The notes below the pieces were generated by a model that did not search any database, was not told the origin of the DNA, and saw nothing but the letters and a program-made list of their open reading frames with translations. Positions 7,010 through 15,804 of a DNA stretch of 35,714 nucleotides are shown in pieces (within the stretch, counting starts at the first letter, position 1; every line of letters starts with the position of its first letter). The translations under genes were made by a program, and so were the position numbers. This DNA comes from Xanthobacteraceae bacterium (lineage in GTDB: Bacteria > Pseudomonadota > Alphaproteobacteria > Rhizobiales > Xanthobacteraceae). The DNA lies in contig JAIENY010000062.1 of NCBI GenBank assembly GCA_019750915.1, positions 1 to 35,714 on the forward strand, given 5' to 3'.

Positions 7010-8176
7010 ATGAACAATCGGATTTTGACGGGCGTTTTGGCGCTAACAGCGTGTGCGGCCGGTATGCCATCTGCGTTCGCGCAGAATTATCCGCCGCCGC
7101 CGGGCTACAGCCAGCCGCTTCGGCCGGTGTCCTCCGATCCCGGCAGGCCCTCGGGCGTGAACCCTGATTTCGATAGCCTCGACGACGAGTCGGATGCGGG
7201 ACAGTCGCGCGCCGCCGGTACGCTGTCGCCCCCCGGCTTTCAGCAGCCTGGACCGCCTCAGGCAGGCTACGGGCAGGCCATTCCGCAGGGTCCGATTCTG
7301 TCTCCGGATGACCCGCGTTATGGCCGTCCGCCCGTTCAGGCGTCAGTCCCGCAGGGCCCTATTTTGTCGCCGGATGATCCGCGTTATGGCCGCCCCCCCG
7401 GAGCGCCGCCGTTGGTGTATTCGGACCGTGCGTCCGCCCCCGGAAACGATGGCTATCGTCCGCCGGGCGCGATCGATGGCCAGACCGGAACCGCTTCCCC
7501 GCGGCCGCAGTTTGACAGCCAGGGCCGGACCGTCGCCGTCCTGCCGCCCGACGATCAGCCGGAAACCGGTCCGCGTCAGGAACTGCCTCCGCGCCTGCGC
7601 CGTCAGGAAGTCGATTACGTCACCAAGGAGCCTGCGGGGACCATCATCGTCGATACCCCGAACACGCAGCTTTACTATATTCTCGGCCACGGCCGGGCGA
7701 TCCGCTACGGTGTTCGCGTCGGTCGCGACGGGTTTACGTGGACGGGTGTCCAGAAAATTACCCGTAAGGCGGAATGGCCGGATTGGCATCCGCCGCCAGA
7801 GATGATCGAGCGTCAGCCTTATCTGCCTCGCTTCATGGCGGGAGGTGACGGCAACCCGCTCGGCGCTCGCGCAATGTACCTGGGCAGCACGGTGTACCGC
7901 ATCCACGGCACCAACCAGCCGTCCACGATCGGCAAGTTCGTGTCGTCGGGCTGCATCGGTATGCTGAACGAGGACGTCGAGGACCTGTTCGATCGCGCCA
8001 AGGTCGGCACTCGCGTGGTGGTCCTTCCGGGCGGACCGCCGCCCGCTGCTGTTACGGCATCAGCGCAACCTGCCGATGGCGCGGGATACGGACCATCGGC
8101 AAGCGCCGTTGTTGGCGCTCCCGGTCAGGGCCCGACGGCGGTTCCGCCGCTTCCGACGCCGGTCACGGTGCGATAA
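7010..8176 (+). CDS. L,D-transpeptidase (YkuD/ErfK family), exported
   Basis: A 388-residue exported enzyme. The start is ambiguous: tandem ATGATG at 7007/7010 follows AGGGG, and the second ATG has the better spacing. Signal peptide residues 1-25 end PSAFAQ. A long Pro/Gly-rich linker holds a duplicated 17-residue unit. The YkuD catalytic domain follows (from about residue 215, GTIIVDTPNTQLYYI), with the conserved His in HGTNQPSTIG and the nucleophile motif SSGCIGM, Cys315; Gly replaces the usual Arg of SxGCIRM. It should form 3-3 peptidoglycan cross-links or attach proteins to peptidoglycan in the periplasm. A short Pro/Ala tail ends the protein. The gene converges with the dehydrogenase gene 18 bases downstream. 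Confidence 0.92.
   Translation: MNNRILTGVLALTACAAGMPSAFAQNYPPPPGYSQPLRPVSSDPGRPSGVNPDFDSLDDESDAGQSRAAGTLSPPGFQQPGPPQAGYGQAIPQGPILSPDDPRYGRPPVQASVPQGPILSPDDPRYGRPPGAPPLVYSDRASAPGNDGYRPPGAIDGQTGTASPRPQFDSQGRTVAVLPPDDQPETGPRQELPPRLRRQEVDYVTKEPAGTIIVDTPNTQLYYILGHGRAIRYGVRVGRDGFTWTGVQKITRKAEWPDWHPPPEMIERQPYLPRFMAGGDGNPLGARAMYLGSTVYRIHGTNQPSTIGKFVSSGCIGMLNEDVEDLFDRAKVGTRVVVLPGGPPPAAVTASAQPADGAGYGPSASAVVGAPGQGPTAVPPLPTPVTVR
7283..7399 (+). repeat. Duplicated 51-base coding repeat in the L,D-transpeptidase linker
   Basis: Two copies (7283-7333 and 7349-7399, offset 66 bases) each encode PQGPILSPDDPRYGRPP without a single residue difference. The DNA copies differ at seven codons, all synonymous. Confidence 0.85.
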
Positions 8177-8194
8177 GGCAGCGTCCCGATTGTT

Positions 8195-9151
8195 TCAGGA
8201 CAATTCGCGGGCTGGCTCTCCCCTGAGCCAGCCCGTAATGTTTTCAACCATGTCGCCGTAGTAGCGGCGATAATTTTCCTCGGTGACGTAACCGAGATGC
8301 GGCGTCAGCACGACATTGTCGAGTTTGCGGAATGGATGAGCGACCGGCAGCGGCTCGTTCGCGAACGTGTCGAGCCCGACCCCTGCAATCGCTTTCCGCT
8401 GTAGAGCCTCGATCAGCGCAGCCTCATCGACGATAGGCCCTCGTGCTGTGTTGATCAGATAGCTTGTCGGCTTCATGCGTGCGAGGTCGGCGCGTCCGAC
8501 AAGGCCGCGCGAGCGATCACTCAAGACCAGATGAATGGTGATGATGTCGGCGGTGGCAAACAGTTCATCCTTTGTGGCGTAACGTACGCCCGCCGCGGCG
8601 CATTTTTCCGGTGTCAGATTAGTGCTCCAGGCGATCACGTCCATGCCGAGGGCCTTGGCAATGGCTGCGACTTTCGTGCCGAGCTTGCCAAGTCCGATGA
8701 TGCCGAGCGTTTTGCCCTCGACGTCCTGGCCAACGGTGCTCTGCCACGGTTCTCCGGCCTTCATGCGGGCATTCTCGAGGCCGATCTTGCGGGTCAGTTC
8801 CAGCATTAGTCCAATCGTCAGACCGGAGGTCGGGCTGCCGAACGCTTCGGTGCCGCAGACGATGATGCCGCGTTCCTTTGCTGCAGCGAGGTCGAAGGCG
8901 GCATTGCGCATGCCGGAGGTGATGAGCAGTTTGAGATTGGGAAGATCAGCCAGCGTTTCCATGCCGAACGCGGTTCGTTCGCGCATGGCGCAGATAATAT
9001 CAAACTGCTTCAGCGCAGCCGTGGCGGTGGGCCCGGAGGAAAAGGGCTGGTTGAACACCGTAATGTCGACCCGGTCCTTCAGCGCCGACCAATCGGCGAG
9101 TTTGAGGGCAACATTCTGATAATCGTCGAGAATGGCACAACGATAACGCAC
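8195..9151 (-). CDS. D-2-hydroxyacid dehydrogenase family protein
   Basis: A 318-residue NAD-dependent dehydrogenase of the D-isomer 2-hydroxyacid family. It starts with GTG at 9151, chosen because GGAGGAGG precedes it at eight bases. The Rossmann motif is GLGKLG (153-158). The catalytic triad is visible: Arg237 in NTARGP, Glu266 in TFANEPLP and His285 in LTPHLG. Family members reduce 2-oxoacids such as glyoxylate, hydroxypyruvate or phosphoglycerate precursors; the sequence does not settle the substrate, and it lacks the C-terminal ACT domain of long SerA. Upstream on the same strand is a short possible gene. Near its 3' end an 11-base-pair inverted repeat lies inside the coding sequence. 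Confidence 0.9.
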   Translation of the reverse strand: MRYRCAILDDYQNVALKLADWSALKDRVDITVFNQPFSSGPTATAALKQFDIICAMRERTAFGMETLADLPNLKLLITSGMRNAAFDLAAAKERGIIVCGTEAFGSPTSGLTIGLMLELTRKIGLENARMKAGEPWQSTVGQDVEGKTLGIIGLGKLGTKVAAIAKALGMDVIAWSTNLTPEKCAAAGVRYATKDELFATADIITIHLVLSDRSRGLVGRADLARMKPTSYLINTARGPIVDEAALIEALQRKAIAGVGLDTFANEPLPVAHPFRKLDNVVLTPHLGYVTEENYRRYYGDMVENITGWLRGEPARELS

Positions 9152-9212
9152 GTGATTTTACCTCCTCCGAATGACCCGGATGGGCACCGGCGGGAGGGTT
9201 TACGCCTGCATT

Positions 9213-9446
9213 TCAGGGGCGCAAGTGCGAAGAATTGCTATGGCTGTCGAGGCTGCGCCGGACCTGCCTTGGCGCGCGGACGTCGTGTTTGTCCGGGTAC
9301 AGGCTGAGGACGGATTCCATGAACTCAAGGCAGAACATCATGGCAGCCGGACCGAAACCCTCGGTATAGGTTGCCTTGAAGCGGTGCTCGGCAGCTTTTG
9401 CCAGCGATAATCTGGCCAAGGGCGATCTGGTCATGGTCGTAGCCAT
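9213..9446 (-). CDS. Possible small hypothetical protein
   Basis: An open frame of up to 89 residues with start codons at 9482 (GTG), 9446 (ATG) and 9434 (ATG); none has a strong ribosome binding site. The stretch KAAEHRFKATYTEGFGPAAM and the following MMFCLEFMESVLSLYPDK look like a real amphipathic protein, and codon third positions are about three quarters G or C, as in neighbouring genes. It ends 61 bases before the dehydrogenase start on the same strand. The other frames here look like noise. No family recognised; it may also be the remnant of a longer gene. Confidence 0.4.
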   Translation of the reverse strand: MATTMTRSPLARLSLAKAAEHRFKATYTEGFGPAAMMFCLEFMESVLSLYPDKHDVRAPRQVRRSLDSHSNSSHLRP

Positions 9447-9647
9447 CGTTGAGGTGGCAATCCCCGTTGCCGCCTTCCACACAGAGGCTGCGCCGCCATC
9501 GATTAAAGCGCCGTTGCAATGTCGGGCGAGGGGCCGATTCCGTTCAACACCCTTTCTAAATGGTGACCGGGGCGGTTGCCCTCGGCTGCTCGCGCAGTTA
9601 CATCAGGCATCAGCAAAACCCCGACAAGATTGTTCCCAAGGATTACG

Positions 9648-11297
<1,650 letters not shown>

Positions 11298-11306
11298 GGA
11301 ATCGCC

Positions 11307-12077
11307 GTGGCAGAATGGAATGCGAAGCTTTACTTGAAGTTTGCGAGCGAGCGGACGAGGCCCGCTCAGGAGCTTCTGGCGCGCATTCCTCTCGAAAACG
11401 CACGTCGCGTAATTGATCTGGGTTGCGGTCCGGGAAACTCCACCGGGCTGCTCGCCGCGCGCTGGCCGGACGCGCAGGTGACCGGCATCGACAGTTCGCC
11501 GAACATGCTACGCGAGGCGCGCGCAGGCCTTCCCAATCTTTCGTTTGAGCAGGCCGATATTGCGAGCTGGAGCGCGCCGGCGGACGCAGACGTGCTGTTC
11601 GCCAACGCTGTATTCCAGTGGGTGCCAGATCAGATCGTCCATTTGAAACGTCTGCTCTGTTCGCTCGGGGCCGGCGGCGCGCTTGCCGTCCAGATGCCTG
11701 ACAATCTAGGCGAACCGTCCCATGTCGCGATGCGGGAGATCGCCAGTGCGGCTGATTTTGCGGGTAAGCTTAGTGATGTCACCAAGGTCAGGCATCCGCT
11801 GCCGGATCCCGGCGTCTATTACGACGCATTGAAGCCGCTTTGCGCCTCGTTCGATATTTGGCATACCTATTACTACCACGTGATTGACGGTATCCACGAC
11901 GTTGTCGAGTGGATGAAGGGGACGGGCCTGCGCATCTTTCTCGATCCGCTTGAGGAACGAGAACGTGATCAGTTTCTGAACGCCTATACCGAGCTTATGG
12001 CCCGCGTATATCCGGTTCATGCTGACGGAAAGGTTTTGCTGCGCTATCCCCGGCTTTTCTTCGTGGCGGTTCGCTAG
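11307..12077 (+). CDS. tam: Trans-aconitate 2-methyltransferase
   Basis: A 256-residue class I SAM-dependent methyltransferase. Motif I VIDLGCGPGNS is at 35-45, followed by the acidic loop GIDSSPNML and FANAVFQWVPD, close to E. coli Tam, whose length is about the same. Tam methylates trans-aconitate, a by-product that inhibits aconitase, to its monomethyl ester in the cytosol. The start is GTG at 11307 with AAGGA in front, 9 bases after ettA, so the two are likely co-transcribed. No terminator hairpin is seen before the next gene. Confidence 0.88.
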   Translation: MAEWNAKLYLKFASERTRPAQELLARIPLENARRVIDLGCGPGNSTGLLAARWPDAQVTGIDSSPNMLREARAGLPNLSFEQADIASWSAPADADVLFANAVFQWVPDQIVHLKRLLCSLGAGGALAVQMPDNLGEPSHVAMREIASAADFAGKLSDVTKVRHPLPDPGVYYDALKPLCASFDIWHTYYYHVIDGIHDVVEWMKGTGLRIFLDPLEERERDQFLNAYTELMARVYPVHADGKVLLRYPRLFFVAVR

Positions 12078-12142
12078 TTCGGCGTCATCATCGATCTTTC
12101 GTCCGCATTATACGCGGTCGACGTGAGGAAGGGAGTTTCCAC

Positions 12143-13396
12143 TTGCCGCACATGATGGTGCGAAGCGCGATGCGTCTCTTTGTAATTCTTGCGGTTGTCT
12201 TGCCGACATTTGTCGGAGGATTTCACGCGTATGCTGCCGACGCGGCCTTTACTCAGTTCATCGCTTCACTTTGGCCTGAGGCGCAGAAAGCAGGTGTCAG
12301 TCGCGCAACCTTCGATTCGCAGACACGCGGATTGGAGCCGGACTACAAGCTGCCCGACCTCTTGCTGCCCGGACGGCCGCAAACCGGCGCGCCCGCGCAG
12401 GCGGAATTCGTGCAGGTGCCCGCGGATTATTTGAAGGAAGCCAGCATCGCGCGGCTTGCTTCCGAGGGGCAGCGGCTGATGCAGCAATATCGTGATACGC
12501 TCAGTGCGATCGAACAGCGGTTCGGTGTACCCGCGACGATCATTTTGGCGATCTGGGGACGCGAGACGGACTTCGGACGCTACAAACTTCCTTACGACGG
12601 CTTGCGCGTGTTGGCGACGCAGGCCTATGTCGGTCGTCGCAAGGATCAGTATCGAACCGAGTTTATCGATGCGCTGAAGCTTCTCCAGGGCGGCTCGGTC
12701 ACGAGAGCGCAGTTGACCTCATCGTGGGGCGGCGCCACCGGCCTGACGCAGTTCCTTCCCTCTGAACTTTACAAGCACGGCGTCGATTTCGACGGCGATG
12801 GCAAGATCAACATCTGGACATCGGTGCCGGATGCGCTCGCCTCCGCCGCGCAGCAACTGGTCAACAAGGGCTGGCAGCCCGGTGTACGCTGGGCCTATGA
12901 GGTGCGTGCGCCGGCGAATGTCGATTGCACGCAGGGCGTACCGGAGGTGACCAAGACCCTTGGAGACTGGCTGGGCGAGGGTTTTGTGCCGGTACGGGGT
13001 TTGCGTTTGCGCGCGAACGAACTGGCGCAGTCCGCTTCGCTGTTGCAGCCGGAGGGAATCTACGGTCCCTCATTCCTGGTGACAAAAAATTACTTCGTCA
13101 TCAAGGAATACAATTTTTCCGATCTCTATGTATTGTTCGTCGGCCACCTCAGCGATCGCATGACGAATCCGCAATCCTTCGCACAACCATGGTCCGCCTC
13201 AAGGCAACTGAAGACGACTGATGTCGACGCGATGCAGAAAAACATGGCCAAGCGTGGACTGTATGCGGACAAGGTTGACGGCAAGGCCGGGATGAAAACC
13301 CGCGCCGCACTCGGCGCCTATCAAAAGGCCGCAGGCCTCAAGGTCGATTGCTGGCCGAGCGAGAATGTCCTTCGCGCAATGCAGGCGGGGCGTTGA
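12143..13396 (+). CDS. MltB-type lytic murein transglycosylase with peptidoglycan-binding domain
   Basis: A 417-residue exported protein. TTG at 12143 is preferred over ATG at 12152, because GAGGAAGGGAG ends 7 bases before the TTG. The signal peptide ends GGFHAYA near residue 31. The SLT_2/MltB catalytic domain has Glu141 in WGRETDFG as general acid, and GGATGLTQFLPSELYKHGVD as the substrate-groove motif. A C-terminal PG_binding_1 domain covers roughly 345-410 (KRGLYADKVDGKAGMKTRAA). It cleaves MurNAc-GlcNAc bonds to give 1,6-anhydro ends. A related gene lies at 30184-31410. Confidence 0.93.
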   Translation: MPHMMVRSAMRLFVILAVVLPTFVGGFHAYAADAAFTQFIASLWPEAQKAGVSRATFDSQTRGLEPDYKLPDLLLPGRPQTGAPAQAEFVQVPADYLKEASIARLASEGQRLMQQYRDTLSAIEQRFGVPATIILAIWGRETDFGRYKLPYDGLRVLATQAYVGRRKDQYRTEFIDALKLLQGGSVTRAQLTSSWGGATGLTQFLPSELYKHGVDFDGDGKINIWTSVPDALASAAQQLVNKGWQPGVRWAYEVRAPANVDCTQGVPEVTKTLGDWLGEGFVPVRGLRLRANELAQSASLLQPEGIYGPSFLVTKNYFVIKEYNFSDLYVLFVGHLSDRMTNPQSFAQPWSASRQLKTTDVDAMQKNMAKRGLYADKVDGKAGMKTRAALGAYQKAAGLKVDCWPSENVLRAMQAGR

Positions 13397-13434
13397 TTGC
13401 GGCAACAGCTTCAGCGGCGAACTCAGCGGCAGAC

Positions 13435-13650
13435 TTAGTGGCAGACTTGGACGTCACGCGAGCGCCAGGCATATCCATCGAAGAATCGTTCCGTCTCGAT
13501 GCGGCAGTAGGGCAGAACATAAACCCTCGGCGCGTACACAACGGGCGGCGTGACATAGCCGCGTGCATCCGGCACATCGGCGGCCGCCGCCGGCGTTACA
13601 GGCAACGGCGAACCTGCGACGATGAGCCATGCCAAGATGATCGTTCTCAT
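13435..13650 (-). CDS. Small exported protein, C-x20-C family, member 1
   Basis: A 71-residue protein with a signal peptide (MRTIILAWLIVAGSPLPVTPAAAA) and a mature part of about 47 residues: a Pro/Tyr/Val-rich stretch, then a C-terminal block with two Cys exactly 20 residues apart around ERFFDGYAWRSRDVQVC. The same block ends the proteins encoded at 13780 and 14194, so the three are relatives; this one lacks their glycine-zipper segment. It is the most diverged copy (FFDGYAW for FWDGYGW). A disulfide in the periplasm is plausible. No named function. It converges with the transglycosylase gene. Confidence 0.7.
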   Translation of the reverse strand: MRTIILAWLIVAGSPLPVTPAAAADVPDARGYVTPPVVYAPRVYVLPYCRIETERFFDGYAWRSRDVQVCH

Positions 13651-13715
13651 CTTTCGTCCTCAATCAGCACGGTTGGACATCTGTCTTAAACGCCAATGTT
13701 TAAGGGTTGCCGAAC

Positions 13716-13757
13716 GACAAAGCCCCGGCGGGACGCTCCCGCCAGGGCTTTTTCATT
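13716..13757. terminator. Rho-independent terminator hairpin
   Basis: The inverted repeat AAAGCC-cc-GGCGGGA / TCCCGCC-a-GGGCTTT, with a very short loop, is followed by TTTTT on the plus strand. It lies just after the stop of the minus-strand gene ending at 13780 and before the gene starting at 13650, so it most likely separates these two transcripts. Confidence 0.7.
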
Positions 13758-13779
13758 TCATTCAATGACTTTGGTAGTG

Positions 13780-14079
13780 TTACTCGCAGACGCGGACGTT
13801 GCGAATTCGCCAGCCATAACCATCCCAGAACCGTTCGCGCTGGATCTGGCAGGCAGGCTCCACATAGACGGGCTCTGGCGCATAATACGCCGGCGGCGGC
13901 GGAGCCGCATAGGCAGGGCGGCTATTGGCGATTGCAGCGCCGAGCAAGGCGCCACCGATCAGGCCGCCCGCGACACCAGCGGCGACGCGTCCGCCGTCCG
14001 CCTTTGCGGCGGGCGTCATGGCTCCAAGCGAGCCCGCCACGATGGCGGCAGCCAGGACGCCGGAAACGAACTTCTTCAT
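13780..14079 (-). CDS. Small exported glycine-zipper protein, C-x20-C family, member 2
   Basis: A 99-residue exported protein starting MKKFVSGVLAAAIVAGSLGA; GAGGAG lies a few bases before tandem ATGs at 14082/14079. The signal peptide ends near PAAKADG. A glycine-zipper helix follows (VAAGVAGGLIGGALLGAAI), of the YMGG type that can insert in or associate with membranes. Next comes a Pro/Tyr-rich linker and the C-terminal block in which two Cys 20 residues apart flank RERFWDGYGWRIRNVRV. It is a close relative of the gene at 14194. Location is probably the periplasm or outer membrane; function unknown. Confidence 0.75.
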   Translation of the reverse strand: MKKFVSGVLAAAIVAGSLGAMTPAAKADGGRVAAGVAGGLIGGALLGAAIANSRPAYAAPPPPAYYAPEPVYVEPACQIQRERFWDGYGWRIRNVRVCE

Positions 14080-14135
14080 CATCGATCTCCTCATGCGCGC
14101 CGTCATCGGCACATGTGATTCTGTTCTCAAAATAA

Positions 14136-14168
14136 ATCACCCCGGACGACATGGCTATCCGGGGTGAA
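14136..14168 (-). terminator. Terminator of the 14194 gene
   Basis: TCACCCCGGA (14137-14146) pairs perfectly with TCCGGGGTGA (14158-14167). Read on the minus strand the hairpin is followed by TTTATTTT. It lies 26 bases after the stop of the gene ending at 14194. Confidence 0.75.
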
Positions 14169-14193
14169 TGTTCAAATGATGGAACCGATCAGA

Positions 14194-14481
14194 TCACTGA
14201 CAGACCTGAACGCGGCGGACCCGCCAACCATAGCCGTCCCAGAATCGTTCGCGGCGCCAGAAGCAAGGCGGACCGGCAACATAGGCTGGGCCGGGGCCGT
14301 AATAAGCGGGCGGCGGGGGAGCGGATGCAACTGCTCCGCCGATGATGGCGCCAGCGGCGAGGCCACCCAGAACACCCGCTGCGACCGCGCCTCCGTCGCG
14401 TGCGCTGACAGGCGCCGGCGCAACAAGGCTTGCTGCAACAAGGGTGGCGGCCGTTGTGGCTGCCAGGATCATCTTCTTCAT
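14194..14481 (-). CDS. Small exported glycine-zipper protein, C-x20-C family, member 3
   Basis: A 95-residue exported protein. The start at 14481 is preferred because AAGGTGAAG precedes it; the frame runs further upstream with no support. The signal peptide ends PAPVSARDG. A glycine-zipper segment (VAAGVLGGLAAGAIIGGAV), a Pro/Tyr/Gly linker (APPPPAYYGPGPAYVAGPP) and the C-terminal block with two Cys 20 residues apart around RERFWDGYGWRVRRVQV follow. It matches the gene at 13780 in order and motif, so the two arose by duplication. Each has its own terminator, which suggests independent control. Function unknown. Confidence 0.75.
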   Translation of the reverse strand: MKKMILAATTAATLVAASLVAPAPVSARDGGAVAAGVLGGLAAGAIIGGAVASAPPPPAYYGPGPAYVAGPPCFWRRERFWDGYGWRVRRVQVCQ

Positions 14482-14609
14482 GGCTTCACCTTTCATGTGA
14501 CTCAACGGCTCCGTAAAGATTGCCGCGCCTAAATATTGTACCCGAAGCGTTGAATGGAGGCTGAACGGGCGCATCCGCTTTTTGCCATGAACGGCGGAGT
14601 CGTGCAGCA

Positions 14610-14639
14610 AAAAATCCGGGCCTTTCGGACCCGGATTCC
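14610..14639 (-). terminator. Terminator of the 14664 gene
   Basis: AATCCGGG (14613-14620) pairs with CCCGGATT (14630-14637) around a 9-base loop. On the minus strand it is followed by a run of T (TTTTTTGC), a classical Rho-independent terminator. Confidence 0.8.
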
Positions 14640-14663
14640 GCAATCTGGAACAATTCTCAGTGC

Positions 14664-15041
14664 TCAGAACAGCGAAGCGTACTGCGCAAACCCTGCACGC
14701 TGGGCAAAGTTCATCGCAACCTGTCGCTGGTTGTCATCGAGAGTTGCCAGCAAAGGCGACACGGCTGGTGCGGCGCGGCGCACAGCATCCTCGGTCACCG
14801 GACCGCGCGACAGGTTGCGCAGCGCAGCGGCGACAGCCGGCCAATACTTCTGTTGTTCGGCGCGCAGCTTCAAGGCGGCGCGGCAGCGCAGAATTGCGAC
14901 CTCGCTCATCGCAACGTGCAGCGCCGAGGGCTTCTCGGCTGGCTCGATGGACTGGGTGGTCACGACAGATGCTTCCTGCGCGAAGGCCGGTGCACTCAAC
15001 GACATCAAGGCAATAGTGATCGCAATCGGAAGCTTCCGCAT
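14664..15041 (-). CDS. Exported hypothetical protein
   Basis: A 125-residue exported protein starting MRKLPIAITIALMSLSAPAFAQ, a clear signal peptide. GTGAGGA stands before this ATG; a start 12 codons upstream is less likely. The mature part is mostly helical and contains one Cys (ILRCRAALKL), then RAEQQKYWPAVAAALRNL and LATLDDNQRQVAMNFAQRAG. The pattern resembles small helical periplasmic proteins with L-T/D-x-x-Q motifs (Spy/CpxP-like) but is too weak to assign. Function unknown. It is the first gene, in reading direction, of the minus-strand run of four small exported proteins. Confidence 0.65.
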   Translation of the reverse strand: MRKLPIAITIALMSLSAPAFAQEASVVTTQSIEPAEKPSALHVAMSEVAILRCRAALKLRAEQQKYWPAVAAALRNLSRGPVTEDAVRRAAPAVSPLLATLDDNQRQVAMNFAQRAGFAQYASLF

Positions 15042-15409
15042 GATCCTCACTTGGGTTTTGAGGGGTTCGATGGTCACGGGGTAGGGGTAAGATATGACGA
15101 AAATGCGATCAGTGGGTTAATCATTCGTTCTCGGCGAGTGCTTGTTGATAACTATAAGTATTTGAATTATATGTATTTTATCTAATTTTGTGCGACGCGG
15201 TAACATTTTTTGATGATTGTTGATCGCTGAATGCATGGCTGAATCGGAACGATCCACACGGTTCTGGACGTCAGACCCCGTAAACCTGCCTTGTTCGGGC
15301 CTTCGGTCCAGTTTGGAATAGCTAGAAAGTGGCCGATTAGATTTTGCATCGGTGATGGCGAGGTGACATATCCCTGCCTAGCGTAATCATCATTGAACCA
15401 AGCACTTCC
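15042..15409. other. AT-rich intergenic region before bfd
   Basis: About 370 bases between the divergent exported protein gene and bfd. The segment 15140-15190 is markedly A+T-rich against the GC-rich neighbourhood, so it probably carries promoter elements. At 15312-15328, TTTGGAATAGCTAGAAA resembles a degenerate iron control element (11 of 16 positions). No open frame, tRNA or terminator is evident. Confidence 0.45.
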
Positions 15410-15685
15410 ATGATCGTCTGCTCTTGTAACGTGTTGACTGACCGCGACGTTCGGAACGCCGTGTCAGCCGGAGGGGACTCCGTTCCGCGCACGGCCAATC
15501 AGGTCTATGGCTGTCTGGGCTGCAGCGCGCAGTGCGGCCGGTGTGCTCGCACCATCCGGCAGATTATGAACGATGCCTTGGGCTCCTGCGCGAAGTCCTG
15601 CTGTGCCGGTTGTCCGCACAGCCATGCGGAAGAGACGCACTCCCACCTCCACGAAGAAACAGCCGAGATCAACGCGGCCGCCTGA
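15410..15685 (+). CDS. bfd: Bacterioferritin-associated ferredoxin with Cys/His-rich tail
   Basis: A 91-residue BFD-type [2Fe-2S] protein, longer than E. coli Bfd (64 residues). Cys4, Cys6, Cys42 and Cys45 match the four cluster ligands (MIVCSCN and QCGRCAR). Bfd delivers electrons to bacterioferritin heme to release stored iron. Two additional Cys (35 and 38) sit just before the second ligand pair. The extra C-terminal region has Cys60, 64, 65 and 68 and His70, 72, 77, 79 and 81, which looks like a metal-binding tail. The gene precedes bfr on the same strand with an iron control element between, fitting joint iron control. No clear Shine-Dalgarno is seen. Confidence 0.9.
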   Translation: MIVCSCNVLTDRDVRNAVSAGGDSVPRTANQVYGCLGCSAQCGRCARTIRQIMNDALGSCAKSCCAGCPHSHAEETHSHLHEETAEINAAA

Positions 15686-15747
15686 GCTTCGCAATTCCAA
15701 CCTGCGCTGGATAACCGCCGAGCCCGGCTTGCCCTCGACCACGAGCT

Positions 15748-15768
15748 CATTTAGAATCATTCTAAATG
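15748..15768. promoter_or_regulatory. Iron control element (ICE, Irr-binding palindrome)
   Basis: TTTAGAATcATTCTAAA lies at the centre of a 21-base palindrome that is perfect apart from its middle base. This is the classic Irr operator of Rhizobiales. It stands 36 bases before the bfr ATG, where a bound repressor would overlap the promoter. Irr is stable under iron or heme limitation, so the expected effect is lower bfr expression in low iron. Confidence 0.9.
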
Positions 15769-15804
15769 CGGTGAGCGGTGAATCGGGCCGATGAGGGAGT
15801 GGTT

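Noticed and set aside
8208..8235. 11-base-pair inverted repeat near the end of the dehydrogenase gene
   Set aside because: Inside coding sequence and without a T-run on either side; it could slow polymerase leaving the L,D-transpeptidase gene, but I would not call it a terminator.
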